64,000 nucleotides of DNA from NCBI GenBank assembly GCA_046538075.1, contig JBKHJN010000012.1:1-64000 (forward strand), read 5' to 3'. The position numbers were made by a program, and so were the translations under genes. The notes below the pieces were generated by a model, which made no database searches, was not told the DNA's origin, and saw nothing but the letters and a program-made list of their open reading frames with translations. Shown here in pieces: positions 7,341 through 15,795 of the stretch. The stretch comes from Desulfobacca_B sp046538075. GTDB lineage: Bacteria; Desulfobacterota; Desulfobaccia; Desulfobaccales; Desulfobaccaceae. The stretch's first letter is position 1. Every line of letters begins with the position of its first letter.

Positions 7341-9305
7341 ATGGCAGGTAAAAATCCCATCAAATTTACCGATACCACCTTTCGGGACGGACATCAATCC
7401 TCCCTGGCCACCCGCATGCGGACTGAAGACATGCTCGACATGGCCGAACGCATGGATAATTCGGGCTTCTGGTCCATGGAGGTCTGGGGCGGTGCCACTT
7501 TTGACGTCACCCACCGGTTCTTAGCCGAAGATCCGTGGGAACGCATCCGCACTCTGAAGAAATACATCAAGAAGACCCCCTTCATGATGCTCCTGCGGGG
7601 CCAGAACCTGGTCGGCTACCGGCATTACCCGGACGACATAGTGGAGCCCTTTGTGAAATACGCCGCTGAGTGTGGCATTAATATCTTCCGGGTCTTCGAC
7701 GCCTTGAATGACATGCGCAATTTTGAGGCTTCCTTCAAGGCCATCAAGGACTGTAAAAAAGCCGGAATGGATGTCCATATCCAGGCCGCGGTCTGCTACT
7801 CGCTGACGCAGCGCCGCATGGGCGGAGAAGTCTACACCAAGGAATATTATGTGGATTTTGCCAAACGCGCCGTCGATATGGGAGCCGACTCCTTCTGTGT
7901 CAAAGATATGGCCGGGATGATCTCCCCCTACGATGCCTATGAATTGATCAAGACCCTGAAAGAAACCATCGACATCCCCATTGAACTGCATACCCATTAT
8001 ACCAGCGGCCAGGCCTCCATGGCTTATCTCAAAGCCATCGAAGCCGGAGTAGACATCGTCGATACCTGTCTTTCCCCCTATGGCCTGCGGACCTCGCAGC
8101 CGGCCATTGAGCCGATCCTGGTGTCGGTGGAAAAAACCGACCGGGAAACGTCGCTGGATTTGGCCACTTTGATCGAGTTGGTCCAGGATTTGGAAAAGAT
8201 CGCTCCCAAGTACCGGGATTTCTTGGACACCAGCAAGATGGCGGTGATTGACACCGGGGTGCTCCTGCATCAGATCCCCGGCGGCATGTATTCCAACCTG
8301 GTGTCGCAGCTCAAACAGGCCGATGCCCTGGACCGCATTCTGGATGTGATGCATGAGCTGCCCCAGACCCGGAAGGAACTGGGCTATCCACCCCTGGTCA
8401 CCCCGACCAGCCAGATCGTTGGCATTCAGGCGGTGCAAAACGTGCTCTTTGGGCGCTACAACATGATCTCCGGCCAGGTCAAGGATATGGCTTATGGTCT
8501 CTATGGGAAGACCCCGGCCCCCATGGATCCCGAGGTGCAAAAGCAGATCCTCAAGGGCTACGAGCGGGGCGAAGAGCCGATTACCTGCCGGGCCGCGGAT
8601 GTCCTGGAACCGGAACTGGAAAGGGCGGAAGAAGCCACCAAAGGTCTGGCCAAAAATATCGGCGACGTCCTGATTTACGCCCTCTACCCCACTACCGGGT
8701 TAAGATTCTTGAAGTGGAAATACGGTCTGGAGGAAATCCCCGAGGAAGTCAAGCCCGTTACTATGGAACAGATTAAACTGGAAGATGCAGTCATCAATAA
8801 AATCAAGCAGAAAAACCTCTTCCAGGAAGTTAAAGACTACCTCGAGTGCCTGGAACGCCCGGCCCCGGAAAAGGGCGAGGCTTTGCGCACCTTCAATGTT
8901 TTTATCGACGGGGAATATTTTGAGGTGGAGGTGGAATGCACTTCCGGAGCACCAGTGATTACCGCGGCCACCCCCGCCGCGGCTGCCCCCCGGCCGGAGG
9001 TTGTGGCCCCCAAGCCAGCCCCGGCTGCAGCTAAGCCGGCTGCGGCGGCCAAGCCAGCCCCGGCCGTTGGAGTGGCTCCCGGGGAAGTGCCCCTGCGGTC
9101 CCCGATGCCCGGCATGGTGATCAGTTATAGTGTCAACGTCGGCGACCAGGTCAAGGTGGGTGAACCCATCTGCATTCTGGAAGCCATGAAAATGCAGAAT
9201 AATCTGCCTTCCCCGGCCAGCGGCACCGTCAAAGCCATCAATTACGAACCCGGGGCCTCCGTGGGTAAGGATGCCATTTTGCTGGTAATTGCCAAAGAAG
9301 ATTAA
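7341..9305 (+). CDS. transcarboxylase 5S subunit fused to the biotin carrier (1.3S) domain
   Basis: 654 residues. Residues 1-470 form the pyruvate carboxylase/oxaloacetate decarboxylase-type TIM barrel (KFTDTTFRDGHQS, FVKYAAECGINIFRVFDALN, and the metal ligands in IELHTHYTSGQASM). An Ala/Pro-rich linker (about 545-585) precedes a biotinyl domain ending in ILEAMKMQNNLPSP, where Lys617 is the biotin site. The barrel moves CO2 between pyruvate/oxaloacetate and biotin, and the tethered biotin visits the 12S subunit. In Propionibacterium the 5S and 1.3S parts are separate; here they are one chain. TAGGAG lies upstream of the ATG. Pyruvate carboxylase subunit B or oxaloacetate decarboxylase alpha are alternative labels. 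Confidence 0.93.
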   Translation: MAGKNPIKFTDTTFRDGHQSSLATRMRTEDMLDMAERMDNSGFWSMEVWGGATFDVTHRFLAEDPWERIRTLKKYIKKTPFMMLLRGQNLVGYRHYPDDIVEPFVKYAAECGINIFRVFDALNDMRNFEASFKAIKDCKKAGMDVHIQAAVCYSLTQRRMGGEVYTKEYYVDFAKRAVDMGADSFCVKDMAGMISPYDAYELIKTLKETIDIPIELHTHYTSGQASMAYLKAIEAGVDIVDTCLSPYGLRTSQPAIEPILVSVEKTDRETSLDLATLIELVQDLEKIAPKYRDFLDTSKMAVIDTGVLLHQIPGGMYSNLVSQLKQADALDRILDVMHELPQTRKELGYPPLVTPTSQIVGIQAVQNVLFGRYNMISGQVKDMAYGLYGKTPAPMDPEVQKQILKGYERGEEPITCRAADVLEPELERAEEATKGLAKNIGDVLIYALYPTTGLRFLKWKYGLEEIPEEVKPVTMEQIKLEDAVINKIKQKNLFQEVKDYLECLERPAPEKGEALRTFNVFIDGEYFEVEVECTSGAPVITAATPAAAAPRPEVVAPKPAPAAAKPAAAAKPAPAVGVAPGEVPLRSPMPGMVISYSVNVGDQVKVGEPICILEAMKMQNNLPSPASGTVKAINYEPGASVGKDAILLVIAKED

Positions 9306-9318
9306 CCTAAACTATGAT

Positions 9319-9344
9319 GGCCGCCTGGAACAACCCAGGCGGCC
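9319..9344 (+). terminator. hairpin after the transcarboxylase operon
   Basis: A perfect 10-bp stem GGCCGCCTGG/CCAGGCGGCC with loop AACAAC begins 14 bp after the stop codon. There is no T-run after it, so it may act as an mRNA 3' stabiliser or an imperfect terminator. Confidence 0.55.
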
Positions 9345-9660
9345 AAGTCCAGGCTGGACCTTAGAGATCACCGCTTCCGGCCCTCCTGCACACTTAGCCC
9401 GCTAGATTTTTTGACTGTACCCCAGGCACGGCTCACTCCCATGGTTAAAGCCATTTCAAATATCTTCCTCTTATTTAAAAATTTCCTTAGTCTTTGGTTT
9501 CTCAAAAACTTCCTCTTAAGTTGGGGCTATCAGGTTTGTTTATCAATCTGAGAAGATTTTACCGGCCCTGCAGACGGGTTAAAATATAACTAATTGAGAT
9601 GTCAGCAAATTTTAACTTTGGCGACTCTGGCATTTAGGTTGCTTGATAATTTTAAGCCAA

Positions 9661-9750
9661 ATAAAAAAATTTTTCAGTAAGCCGCCGGATTTTCTCTCAG
9701 GCGGTGTTTATAGAAGTAAAAGGCAACCGAAAATTTGAGGGTGGGTCAGA
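9661..9750 (+). promoter_or_regulatory. conserved intergenic element, copy 1
   Basis: About 90 bp that align colinearly with 21601-21689. The best-conserved parts are GCCGCCGGATTT and, after 12 variable bases, the 19-base identical core CGGTGTTTATAGAAGTAAA, followed by a conserved GAAAATT and GGGTGG. The first GC block can pair with the GGCGGT that follows it, and the loop's ATTTTC can pair with the downstream GAAAAT, which would give a pseudoknot. Here it ends 30 bp before the ATG of the glycine-zipper lipoprotein gene. It could be a cis-acting RNA or an alternative-sigma promoter; the sequence alone does not decide. The remainder of 9345-9660 shows nothing recognisable. Confidence 0.65.
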
Positions 9751-9779
9751 CAGCTTTATTAATCGGAGGTAAGCCAACC

Positions 9780-10082
9780 ATGACCTGGATAAAAAGAGTA
9801 GCCTTAGTTGTCTTAATAGGTGTTTTCCTCGCCGGATGTGCCGGACAAAACCCCTATACTTATCAGGGGGCGACAGTGGGCGGCGCTCTGGGCGCTGGTA
9901 CCGGAGCCTTGATTGACGACAACAATCGTTGGCGCGGGGCCATGATCGGCGGTTTAGGGGGGGCAGCTCTGGGTGGAGCGGTGACCGAGATCAGCCGGCG
10001 GGCCGCGGAAGAGTCAATGCAACGGCAGAGCGGGCAAACTGCTCAGCCCTACCACACTGACCAGTACCAGAGCCAGTACTAA
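9780..10082 (+). CDS. glycine-zipper outer-membrane lipoprotein (YMGG/SlyB-like)
   Basis: 100 residues. The signal sequence WIKRVALVVLIGVFLAGC ends in a lipobox (LAGC), so Cys20 should be lipidated. Residues about 29-68 contain the G-x-x-x-G pattern ATVGGALGAGTGALI and AMIGGLGGAALGGAV typical of glycine-zipper two-helix proteins, and the tail is Gln/Tyr-rich and hydrophilic. The CGGAGGT Shine-Dalgarno (9764-9770) fixes the ATG at 9780. Such proteins are often under envelope-stress control, which fits the shared element upstream. Confidence 0.85.
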   Translation: MTWIKRVALVVLIGVFLAGCAGQNPYTYQGATVGGALGAGTGALIDDNNRWRGAMIGGLGGAALGGAVTEISRRAAEESMQRQSGQTAQPYHTDQYQSQY

Positions 10083-10557
10083 CAGGAAGTAAATTGAGAT
10101 ATAGAGCCCGAGGCCTTCTTGTGCCTGAGTTTGCCTCCCTGGCACCCAGGCCTCGGGTAATCAACCTGCCCGGCGTCGAGGGTGGCGATCGCCGGCCTAT
10201 AGCCGGCTGAAGGTTTGCCTTACCCCTGGTGGAGTCGATCCGCCAGGGGTCCACCTGGAGTTGTTACCTTTTCTTTCCGCCTCCTGGTTTCCTACTTATT
10301 GACATTTCTTGAGTAAATCTTATTTTATAATCAAAAATAGATTTAAATTTGTCTGGTTCTCTGACCATCAAATCATAATATTAAATTACCATTCCCTGAA
10401 AGGTTTTGTCCAAAAGGCCAAGATCGGACATGGCTTAAGAGTAAGTTCATCTGCTGCCAATTTTTGCGTGCCTTTTTAATTCCAATGGGATATTCAATTT
10501 GTATATGTGAAACGAACCTGAGATTAAAGATTACTTGATCAGGGGGAAAAACCGCGC
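10083..10557. other. intergenic region with successive hairpins
   Basis: 475 bp without a gene. Inverted repeats lie at 10107-10116/10148-10157 (CCCGAGGCCT/AGGCCTCGGG, with an inner GTGCC/GGCAC pair), 10184-10193 (GGCGATCGCC palindrome), 10191-10196/10202-10207 (GCCGGC twice) and 10222-10232/10240-10250 (ACCCCTGGTGG/CCGCCAGGGGT). The first probably ends the lipoprotein transcript. TTGACA at 10299-10304 with TATTTT 16 bp on is a weak promoter candidate for the next gene. Confidence 0.55.
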
Positions 10558-12639
10558 ATGGACCAAGACAGGGCACCCAACCGGCTGATCCACGAAACCA
10601 GTCCCTATCTGAAGCAGCATGCCTATAACTCGGTAGATTGGTACCCCTGGGGCCCCGAGGCGTTGGAACGGGCCCGTCAAGAGGACCGGCCCATCCTCCT
10701 CAGTATCGGCTATTCTACCTGCCACTGGTGCCATGTGATGGCCCACGAGTGTTTCGAGAACCCCCGAATTGCCCAGATAATGAACGAGCATTTCGTCAAC
10801 ATCAAGGTCGATCGGGAAGAACGTCCGGATCTGGATGAAGTTTATATGAACGCCGTGCGGCTGTTGACCGGTCGCGGCGGTTGGCCCTTGACGGTGTTTT
10901 TGACGCCAGAGCTCAAACCTTTTTACGGCGGCACCTATTTCCCTCCCGAAGACCGGGCCGGATTGCCGGGTTTTCCCTGGCTGCTCCAGGCCCTGAGCGA
11001 AGCCTATCACCGCAAAAAGACAGATATTAATATTGCCGCTCAGAGTTTGAGTCAAAAGATCAATATCCTGGGAGAGATTGCGGATACCGCCCAGGAACCC
11101 AACCATGCCGCGCTGGATGCCGCTTATCGGGAAATGATTCGAGACTTTGATTTTCAACATGGCGGCTTCGGACAGGCCCCCAAATTCCCCCCTTCTCTGG
11201 ACCTGGACTTTATGGGGCGCTATTATTATCGTACCGGTGATGAGGGCAGCCGGGACCAGATAGTCCTCACCCTGACCCACATGGCCCAAGGGGGGATTTA
11301 TGATCAGCTGCGAGGCGGATTTCATCGCTACACCGTCGATGGAGTGTGGCTGATCCCCCATTTTGAAAAAATGTTGTATGACAATGCCCTGTTGGCCCGC
11401 CGTTACCTGGAGGCCTTCCAGATCACCGGCGACCCCTGGTTTGCCCAGATCGCCCGGGAGACCTTGGATTATGTCCTGGCTGAGATGACTGCTCCCGAGG
11501 GGGGGTTTTATGCTGCCCGAGATGCCGATAGTGAAGGGGTGGAGGGCAAGTTTTTTGTCTGGACCCCGGAGCAGATCAAGGAAGCGGTCGGCCCTGACTA
11601 CGCCGAGCTGGTGAGTGCAGCCTACGGGGTAACCCCGGCCGGAAATTTTGACCACGGCGCCAGCGTCTTGCACCGTCCCTTAACCACTGCTGAGTTAGCC
11701 CAGCGCTTTTCATGGTCAGAGCCAGAAATCAGGGAAATTTTGTCTCGATGCCGCAAACAACTGTTGGCGGTCCGGGAAAGCCGGGTCCGACCGCACCGGG
11801 ATGAAAAAATCATCACAGCCTGGAACGGACTAATGGTCTCGGCCATGGCGTATGGCAGCCAGGTCCTGGGAGAGGCGCGCTATCGCCTGGCAGCAAATAA
11901 ATGTGCCAGTTTTATTTTGGATAATCTTCTCCAGGAAGGCCAGTTGAAGCGCATCTGGACTGAAGGCCAGGCCAGCAATGCCGGTTTTTTGGACGACTAC
12001 TCCTGTCTGGTGGCCGGACTGCTGGATCTATTTGAGACCGACTTCGACCCGGACTGGCTGTTGCCGGCGATCTTACTAACCAGCCTGACGGAAGACCGTT
12101 TTTACGATACTCAGCAGAAATATTACCTGTATACCGCCCACGATCACGAACAATTGATTGCCCGTCCCAAAAACTTTTATGATCAGGCCCTGCCTTCCGG
12201 AAACTCGGTAGCCGTGCATAATCTTATTCGCCTGTTCTGGCTGACTGAAAACCGGCTCTACCAGGAGCGGGCGTTAGCAATCCTAACCCGCTTTCAGGGT
12301 CTGATCGCCGAAAATCCCCGGGCCTTGGCTCATCTGCTGTCGGCCCAGGAGGCCTATCTGGCTGCGAATCTGGCTCTGACTCTGGTGGGCGATCCGGCTG
12401 ATCCGGAGCTGAGCCAAATGCTGGCCGGTATCTACCGCCGTTATCTCCCCTATCGCCGCCTGGTGGTCAAAAGTCCGGACAATTGCGAGGCCCTGGACGG
12501 ACTGGTAGCCGGGGCGCGGGAATATGAAGCCCTGGATAACCAACCCACGGCTTTTGTTTGCCATGGGTTCACTTGCCTGGAACCGGTGCATACGGCCACT
12601 GAACTTGACGCGGTCCTGGAGAAATTGCCCCGGGCTTAG
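10558..12639 (+). CDS. DUF255 thioredoxin-fold protein (YyaL / SSP411 family)
   Basis: 693 residues, normal for the family. The N-terminal ~170 residues are a thioredoxin-like domain with the family signature NRLIHETSPYLKQHAYN, then STCHWCHVMAHECFE with a CxxC pair, and VDREERPDLDEVYM. The remainder is an (alpha/alpha)6-barrel-like domain with GFGQAPKFP, FHRYTVDGVWLIPHFEKMLYDN and RDADSEGVEGKFFVWTP. The biochemical function of bacterial members is not established; a redox or carbohydrate-related role has been proposed. It appears to be a single-gene unit. The Shine-Dalgarno is modest (AGGGGGA). Confidence 0.9.
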   Translation: MDQDRAPNRLIHETSPYLKQHAYNSVDWYPWGPEALERARQEDRPILLSIGYSTCHWCHVMAHECFENPRIAQIMNEHFVNIKVDREERPDLDEVYMNAVRLLTGRGGWPLTVFLTPELKPFYGGTYFPPEDRAGLPGFPWLLQALSEAYHRKKTDINIAAQSLSQKINILGEIADTAQEPNHAALDAAYREMIRDFDFQHGGFGQAPKFPPSLDLDFMGRYYYRTGDEGSRDQIVLTLTHMAQGGIYDQLRGGFHRYTVDGVWLIPHFEKMLYDNALLARRYLEAFQITGDPWFAQIARETLDYVLAEMTAPEGGFYAARDADSEGVEGKFFVWTPEQIKEAVGPDYAELVSAAYGVTPAGNFDHGASVLHRPLTTAELAQRFSWSEPEIREILSRCRKQLLAVRESRVRPHRDEKIITAWNGLMVSAMAYGSQVLGEARYRLAANKCASFILDNLLQEGQLKRIWTEGQASNAGFLDDYSCLVAGLLDLFETDFDPDWLLPAILLTSLTEDRFYDTQQKYYLYTAHDHEQLIARPKNFYDQALPSGNSVAVHNLIRLFWLTENRLYQERALAILTRFQGLIAENPRALAHLLSAQEAYLAANLALTLVGDPADPELSQMLAGIYRRYLPYRRLVVKSPDNCEALDGLVAGAREYEALDNQPTAFVCHGFTCLEPVHTATELDAVLEKLPRA

Positions 12640-12683
12640 GATCAGCAGTCTTCCCCCAGATCAGCCCCAGCCTGGCAAAACCT

Positions 12684-13205
12684 TTAGCCTCCCAGGGCCT
12701 TGATAACCGCCCGGCAGAAGGCAGGCAGATCCTCGGGTTTCCGGGAGGTGATGAGGTTGCCGTCCACGGCCACTTCGGCGTCGATGAAATTGGCTCCGGC
12801 ATGCACCAGGTCATCCTTGATGGCAAAAAAGGCGGTTACCGTTTTCCCCTGGACGACCTCAGCGCTGGCCAGCATCCATCCCCCATGGCAGATAGCCGCC
12901 ACCACTTTGCCCTGCACCGCCATGTCCTTGACCAGCCGCACCATGGCCGGATAACGGCGCATTATATCCGGGGCATAACCGCCCGGAATGATGATGGCAT
13001 CGAAATCAGCGGCTTTGACTGCATCGGCGCTTTTATCCACCGTTACTGGATAGCCGAGTTTGCTGGTATGCTCTTTGGCGCTGCCGGAACCGACCACCAC
13101 TACCGCGGCCCCTTCTTCCTTAAAGCGCAGCAAGGGATACCAGACTTCTAGTTCCTGATAGAGGTTTTCTGCCAAGATAGCGATTTTTTTGCCTGACAAA
13201 CTCAT
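12684..13205 (-). CDS. PfpI/DJ-1 family protein (protease or deglycase-like)
   Basis: 173 residues of the DJ-1/PfpI class I glutamine amidotransferase-like fold. The nucleophile elbow is VVAAICHGGWML, with Cys as catalytic residue followed by His, and DAIIIPGGYAPDIMRR supplies the oxyanion-side loop. CAGGAGGAG before the ATG at 13205 fixes the start. Members act as protein or nucleotide deglycases or as small proteases, and sequence does not choose between these. It reads in the same direction as the E1 genes, 57 bp downstream of E1-beta, so it may be co-transcribed. Confidence 0.9.
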   Translation of the reverse strand: MSLSGKKIAILAENLYQELEVWYPLLRFKEEGAAVVVVGSGSAKEHTSKLGYPVTVDKSADAVKAADFDAIIIPGGYAPDIMRRYPAMVRLVKDMAVQGKVVAAICHGGWMLASAEVVQGKTVTAFFAIKDDLVHAGANFIDAEVAVDGNLITSRKPEDLPAFCRAVIKALGG

Positions 13206-13262
13206 AGCTCCTCCTGTTGAAGGGTTAGTTTCAAAATAAAACCATCCACCAAACCACAACGC

Positions 13263-14240
13263 TTAAAAATTGACCACCTTGCGAATAGCCCGGCTGATCC
13301 GCCAGGCGTCGGGGAGATAATGTTCTTCCAGCTTTAAGAGCGGAAACACGGTGTCAAAGCCGGTGACCCGCTCGATCGGGGCCGCCAGCGACAGGAAGGC
13401 CTTTTCCATCAGGCGGGCTATGATCTCGGCCCCTAGCCCGCCGGTGCGGCAGGCTTCATGGACTACCACGCCGCGGCCGGTTTTTTGGATGGATTCCGCC
13501 AGGGTGGCATTGTCCATAGGGGAAATGGTCCTGAGATCAATGACTTCCACGCTGATGCCTTCTTCCTCCACTTCCTCCGCGGCCCGCACCGTTTCCCGCA
13601 CCATGGCGCCCCAGGCGATGGCGGTAACCTGGTCGCCGGGCCGGACAATTTTGGCCTGCCCCAGGGGCACGATAAATTCCCCCTCCGGCACTTCTTCCCG
13701 GATGGCCCGATAGATGCGCTTCGGTTCCAGAAAGACCACCGGATCAGGATCGCGCAGGGCCGATATCAACAGGCCTTTGGCATCACAAGGAGTGGCCGGG
13801 ATCACTACCTTGATTCCCGGAATATGGGCTAAAATCGCCTCGGTACTTTCTGAATGGTGCTCGGGGGCGTGGATACCGCCCCCGTAGGGCATGCGAATCA
13901 CTAGGGGCAAACAATAGCGCCCCCGAGTGCGGTTGCGGTAGCGGGAGATATGCGAGATGATCTGGTCCAGGGCCGGGTAGAGAAAGCCCATGAACTGGAG
14001 CTCGACCACCGGTTTGAAGCCCCCTACCGCCAACCCCAGGGAGGTGCCGACAATGCCCGATTCCGCCAGGGGCGTATCGATTACCCGGTCGGGGCCAAAA
14101 CGGGCCTGCAGGCCGTCGGTAACCCGGAAGACGCCGCCCAGCTGCCCGATGTCCTCCCCCAGCAGAATGATCTGGTTATCCCGGGCCATTTCCTCGGCCA
14201 GGGCCAGGTTCAGCGCCTCCACCATATTAAGCTTGGGCAT
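13263..14240 (-). CDS. pdhB: 2-oxoacid (pyruvate) dehydrogenase E1 component, beta subunit
   Basis: 325 residues, normal for E1-beta. NMVEALNLALAEEMARD, ILLGEDIGQLGGVFRVTDGL and DTPLAESGIVGTSLGLAV are the N-terminal thiamine-diphosphate half, and VVHEACRTGGLGAEI belongs to the C-terminal transketolase domain. With E1-alpha it decarboxylates a 2-oxoacid and passes the acyl group to lipoyl-E2. The ATG at 14240 has GGGAG 7 nt upstream and overlaps the end of E1-alpha by 14 bp, indicating coupling. Pyruvate, acetoin or branched-chain oxoacid could be the substrate. No E2 or E3 gene lies nearby. Confidence 0.9.
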   Translation of the reverse strand: MPKLNMVEALNLALAEEMARDNQIILLGEDIGQLGGVFRVTDGLQARFGPDRVIDTPLAESGIVGTSLGLAVGGFKPVVELQFMGFLYPALDQIISHISRYRNRTRGRYCLPLVIRMPYGGGIHAPEHHSESTEAILAHIPGIKVVIPATPCDAKGLLISALRDPDPVVFLEPKRIYRAIREEVPEGEFIVPLGQAKIVRPGDQVTAIAWGAMVRETVRAAEEVEEEGISVEVIDLRTISPMDNATLAESIQKTGRGVVVHEACRTGGLGAEIIARLMEKAFLSLAAPIERVTGFDTVFPLLKLEEHYLPDAWRISRAIRKVVNF

Positions 14241-15330
14241 GGGCTGACTCCCGCTTGGCGGCCACGATGCGCTGGCAGTAGGCTTTTTGCTCGGCCAGGT
14301 ACGGAGGTAGATGGGCAAAATGGTAATCAAAGATCTCGTCGGGATTATAAGAAATTGCCGCCTCGGCTTCCCGGGCCTGCTCCTGGGCCCATTGCTGATG
14401 TTGAACCTGCCGCGCCGCCTCGGCTTCGGCGGTCACCAATCCCCGGCTTTCCAGATAAATCCGGACCCGCTGCAGGGGATCAAACCGCTGCTGCTCTTCG
14501 AGTTCCTCGGCCGAGCGGTAGCGGCTGGGATCATCGGCGGTGGTATGGGGCCCCAGGCGATAGGTTACCGCTTCAATCAGACTGGGCCCCTGGCCGGAAC
14601 GGGCTCGCGTGACGGCGACGCTGGTGGCCAGGTAAACCGCCAGCAGGTCATTGCCATCGATCTGGATGCCGGGAAAGCCATAGGCCACGGCCTTCTGGGC
14701 CAGGGTCGGGGCCGCGGTCTGCCGGGTCCGGGGCACAGAAATAGCATATTGATTATTCTGAATAAAAAAAATCGCCGGGGTTTGAAAGGTCCCGGCAAAA
14801 TTCATGGCTTCATGGAAATCGCCCTTGGAAGTGGCGCCATCTCCCAGATAAATCAGAGTCACTGAATTTTCGCCTTTAAGCTGGCTGGCCCAACTGAGCC
14901 CGACGCCGTGCAGGGTCTGAGTGCTGACTGGAGCACAGATAGGCAGCACCCGCACCTCCGGAGGGAAGTGACTGCCCCATTCACCGCCCATCCAGTAGAG
15001 ATAGATCAGTTGCAGCGGCACCCCTTTGAGCAGCATGGCTCCGGTTTCCCGGAAAGAAGGCACCAGCCAATCCTGGGGTTCAAGGACCGCGGCGCTGCCG
15101 ATATTGGCGGCTTCCTGCCCCAAGGTGGGGGCATAGGTGCCCATGCGGCCGGCCCGCTGTAAGGTCAGGGCCTGTTGATCAGCCTGACGCAGGGCCACCA
15201 GCCGATCGTAAAGGTTGAGTAAAGCTTCATCATCCAATTCCGGCGGCCGCAATTCCATATTGATCTCCCCTTCCGGCGACAGGATAGCCAACCGGCGACC
15301 GGCGAGGAAATCAAAGTCCTCAAAGAGCAT
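14227..15330 (-). CDS. pdhA: 2-oxoacid (pyruvate) dehydrogenase E1 component, alpha subunit
   Basis: 367 residues. The thiamine-diphosphate motif is present as YLGDGATSKGDFHEAMNF closing with FFIQNNQYAISVP (GDG...NN). RMGTYAPTLGQEAANIG and VPSFRETGAMLLKG are typical of E1-alpha of the pyruvate/acetoin type, and RLGPHTTADDPSRYRS is the phosphorylation-loop region. AAAGGAGT precedes the ATG. It is the first large gene of the leftward E1 pair and lies 22 bp after the small thioredoxin-like gene. Confidence 0.92.
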   Translation of the reverse strand: MLFEDFDFLAGRRLAILSPEGEINMELRPPELDDEALLNLYDRLVALRQADQQALTLQRAGRMGTYAPTLGQEAANIGSAAVLEPQDWLVPSFRETGAMLLKGVPLQLIYLYWMGGEWGSHFPPEVRVLPICAPVSTQTLHGVGLSWASQLKGENSVTLIYLGDGATSKGDFHEAMNFAGTFQTPAIFFIQNNQYAISVPRTRQTAAPTLAQKAVAYGFPGIQIDGNDLLAVYLATSVAVTRARSGQGPSLIEAVTYRLGPHTTADDPSRYRSAEELEEQQRFDPLQRVRIYLESRGLVTAEAEAARQVQHQQWAQEQAREAEAAISYNPDEIFDYHFAHLPPYLAEQKAYCQRIVAAKRESAHAQA

Positions 15331-15351
15331 TTTTACTCCTTTCGGGTGGGC

Positions 15352-15624
15352 CTAACCCTGGGCCCATTTTTTCAACGCCGCATAGGACACATTGCCGCAA
15401 AGCCACTCATTGGTGCGGGTATTATAGAAAAAGGGGACGCCGCCGCAGCGCCCCTGATCATACTGCCGGTAAAGGGTGGCGTTGGCCTGATTATGCCAGA
15501 TCTCCAGGTGGTCAAGATTAACCCCCAGCTCATCCTCCAGGCGGGCCAGCAAAGGCTCCATCTGCCGGCAATGGACGCATTCCCGGCCATAAAAATGCAG
15601 CAGATGCGACCTTTCCGTAGCCAT
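15352..15624 (-). CDS. small thioredoxin-fold protein with a CVHC motif
   Basis: 90 residues. LLHFYGRECVHCRQMEPLLARL is a thioredoxin-type redox site with the uncommon dipeptide Val-His, and RCGGVPFFYNTRT supplies the cis-Pro loop after a third Cys. It lies 21 bp upstream of E1-alpha in the same orientation, so co-expression with the dehydrogenase is likely; whether it acts on lipoyl groups is speculation. AAGGGGGA lies 10 nt before the ATG. Confidence 0.75.
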   Translation of the reverse strand: MATERSHLLHFYGRECVHCRQMEPLLARLEDELGVNLDHLEIWHNQANATLYRQYDQGRCGGVPFFYNTRTNEWLCGNVSYAALKKWAQG

Positions 15625-15795
15625 GGGTTAGGTATCCCCCTTGGTCATAAATGTCAGTTATAGTAAGGTCTGATCCGGCTTTTGTCAAGCCAGAGGGCAG
15701 AGATGGGGCCCATGCCAAAATTTGCCTGAGCTCCCCGCATTCAAGAGGTTAATTTGAAAGGAGGGCCGGGGAACCGCCAGCCCCCCGCCTTCTCC

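Noticed and set aside
7521..8540. 339-codon leftward open frame opposite the 5S subunit
   Set aside because: Same reason: the antisense reading of a conserved TIM-barrel enzyme, with a His/Gly/Asp-rich composition typical of shadow frames.
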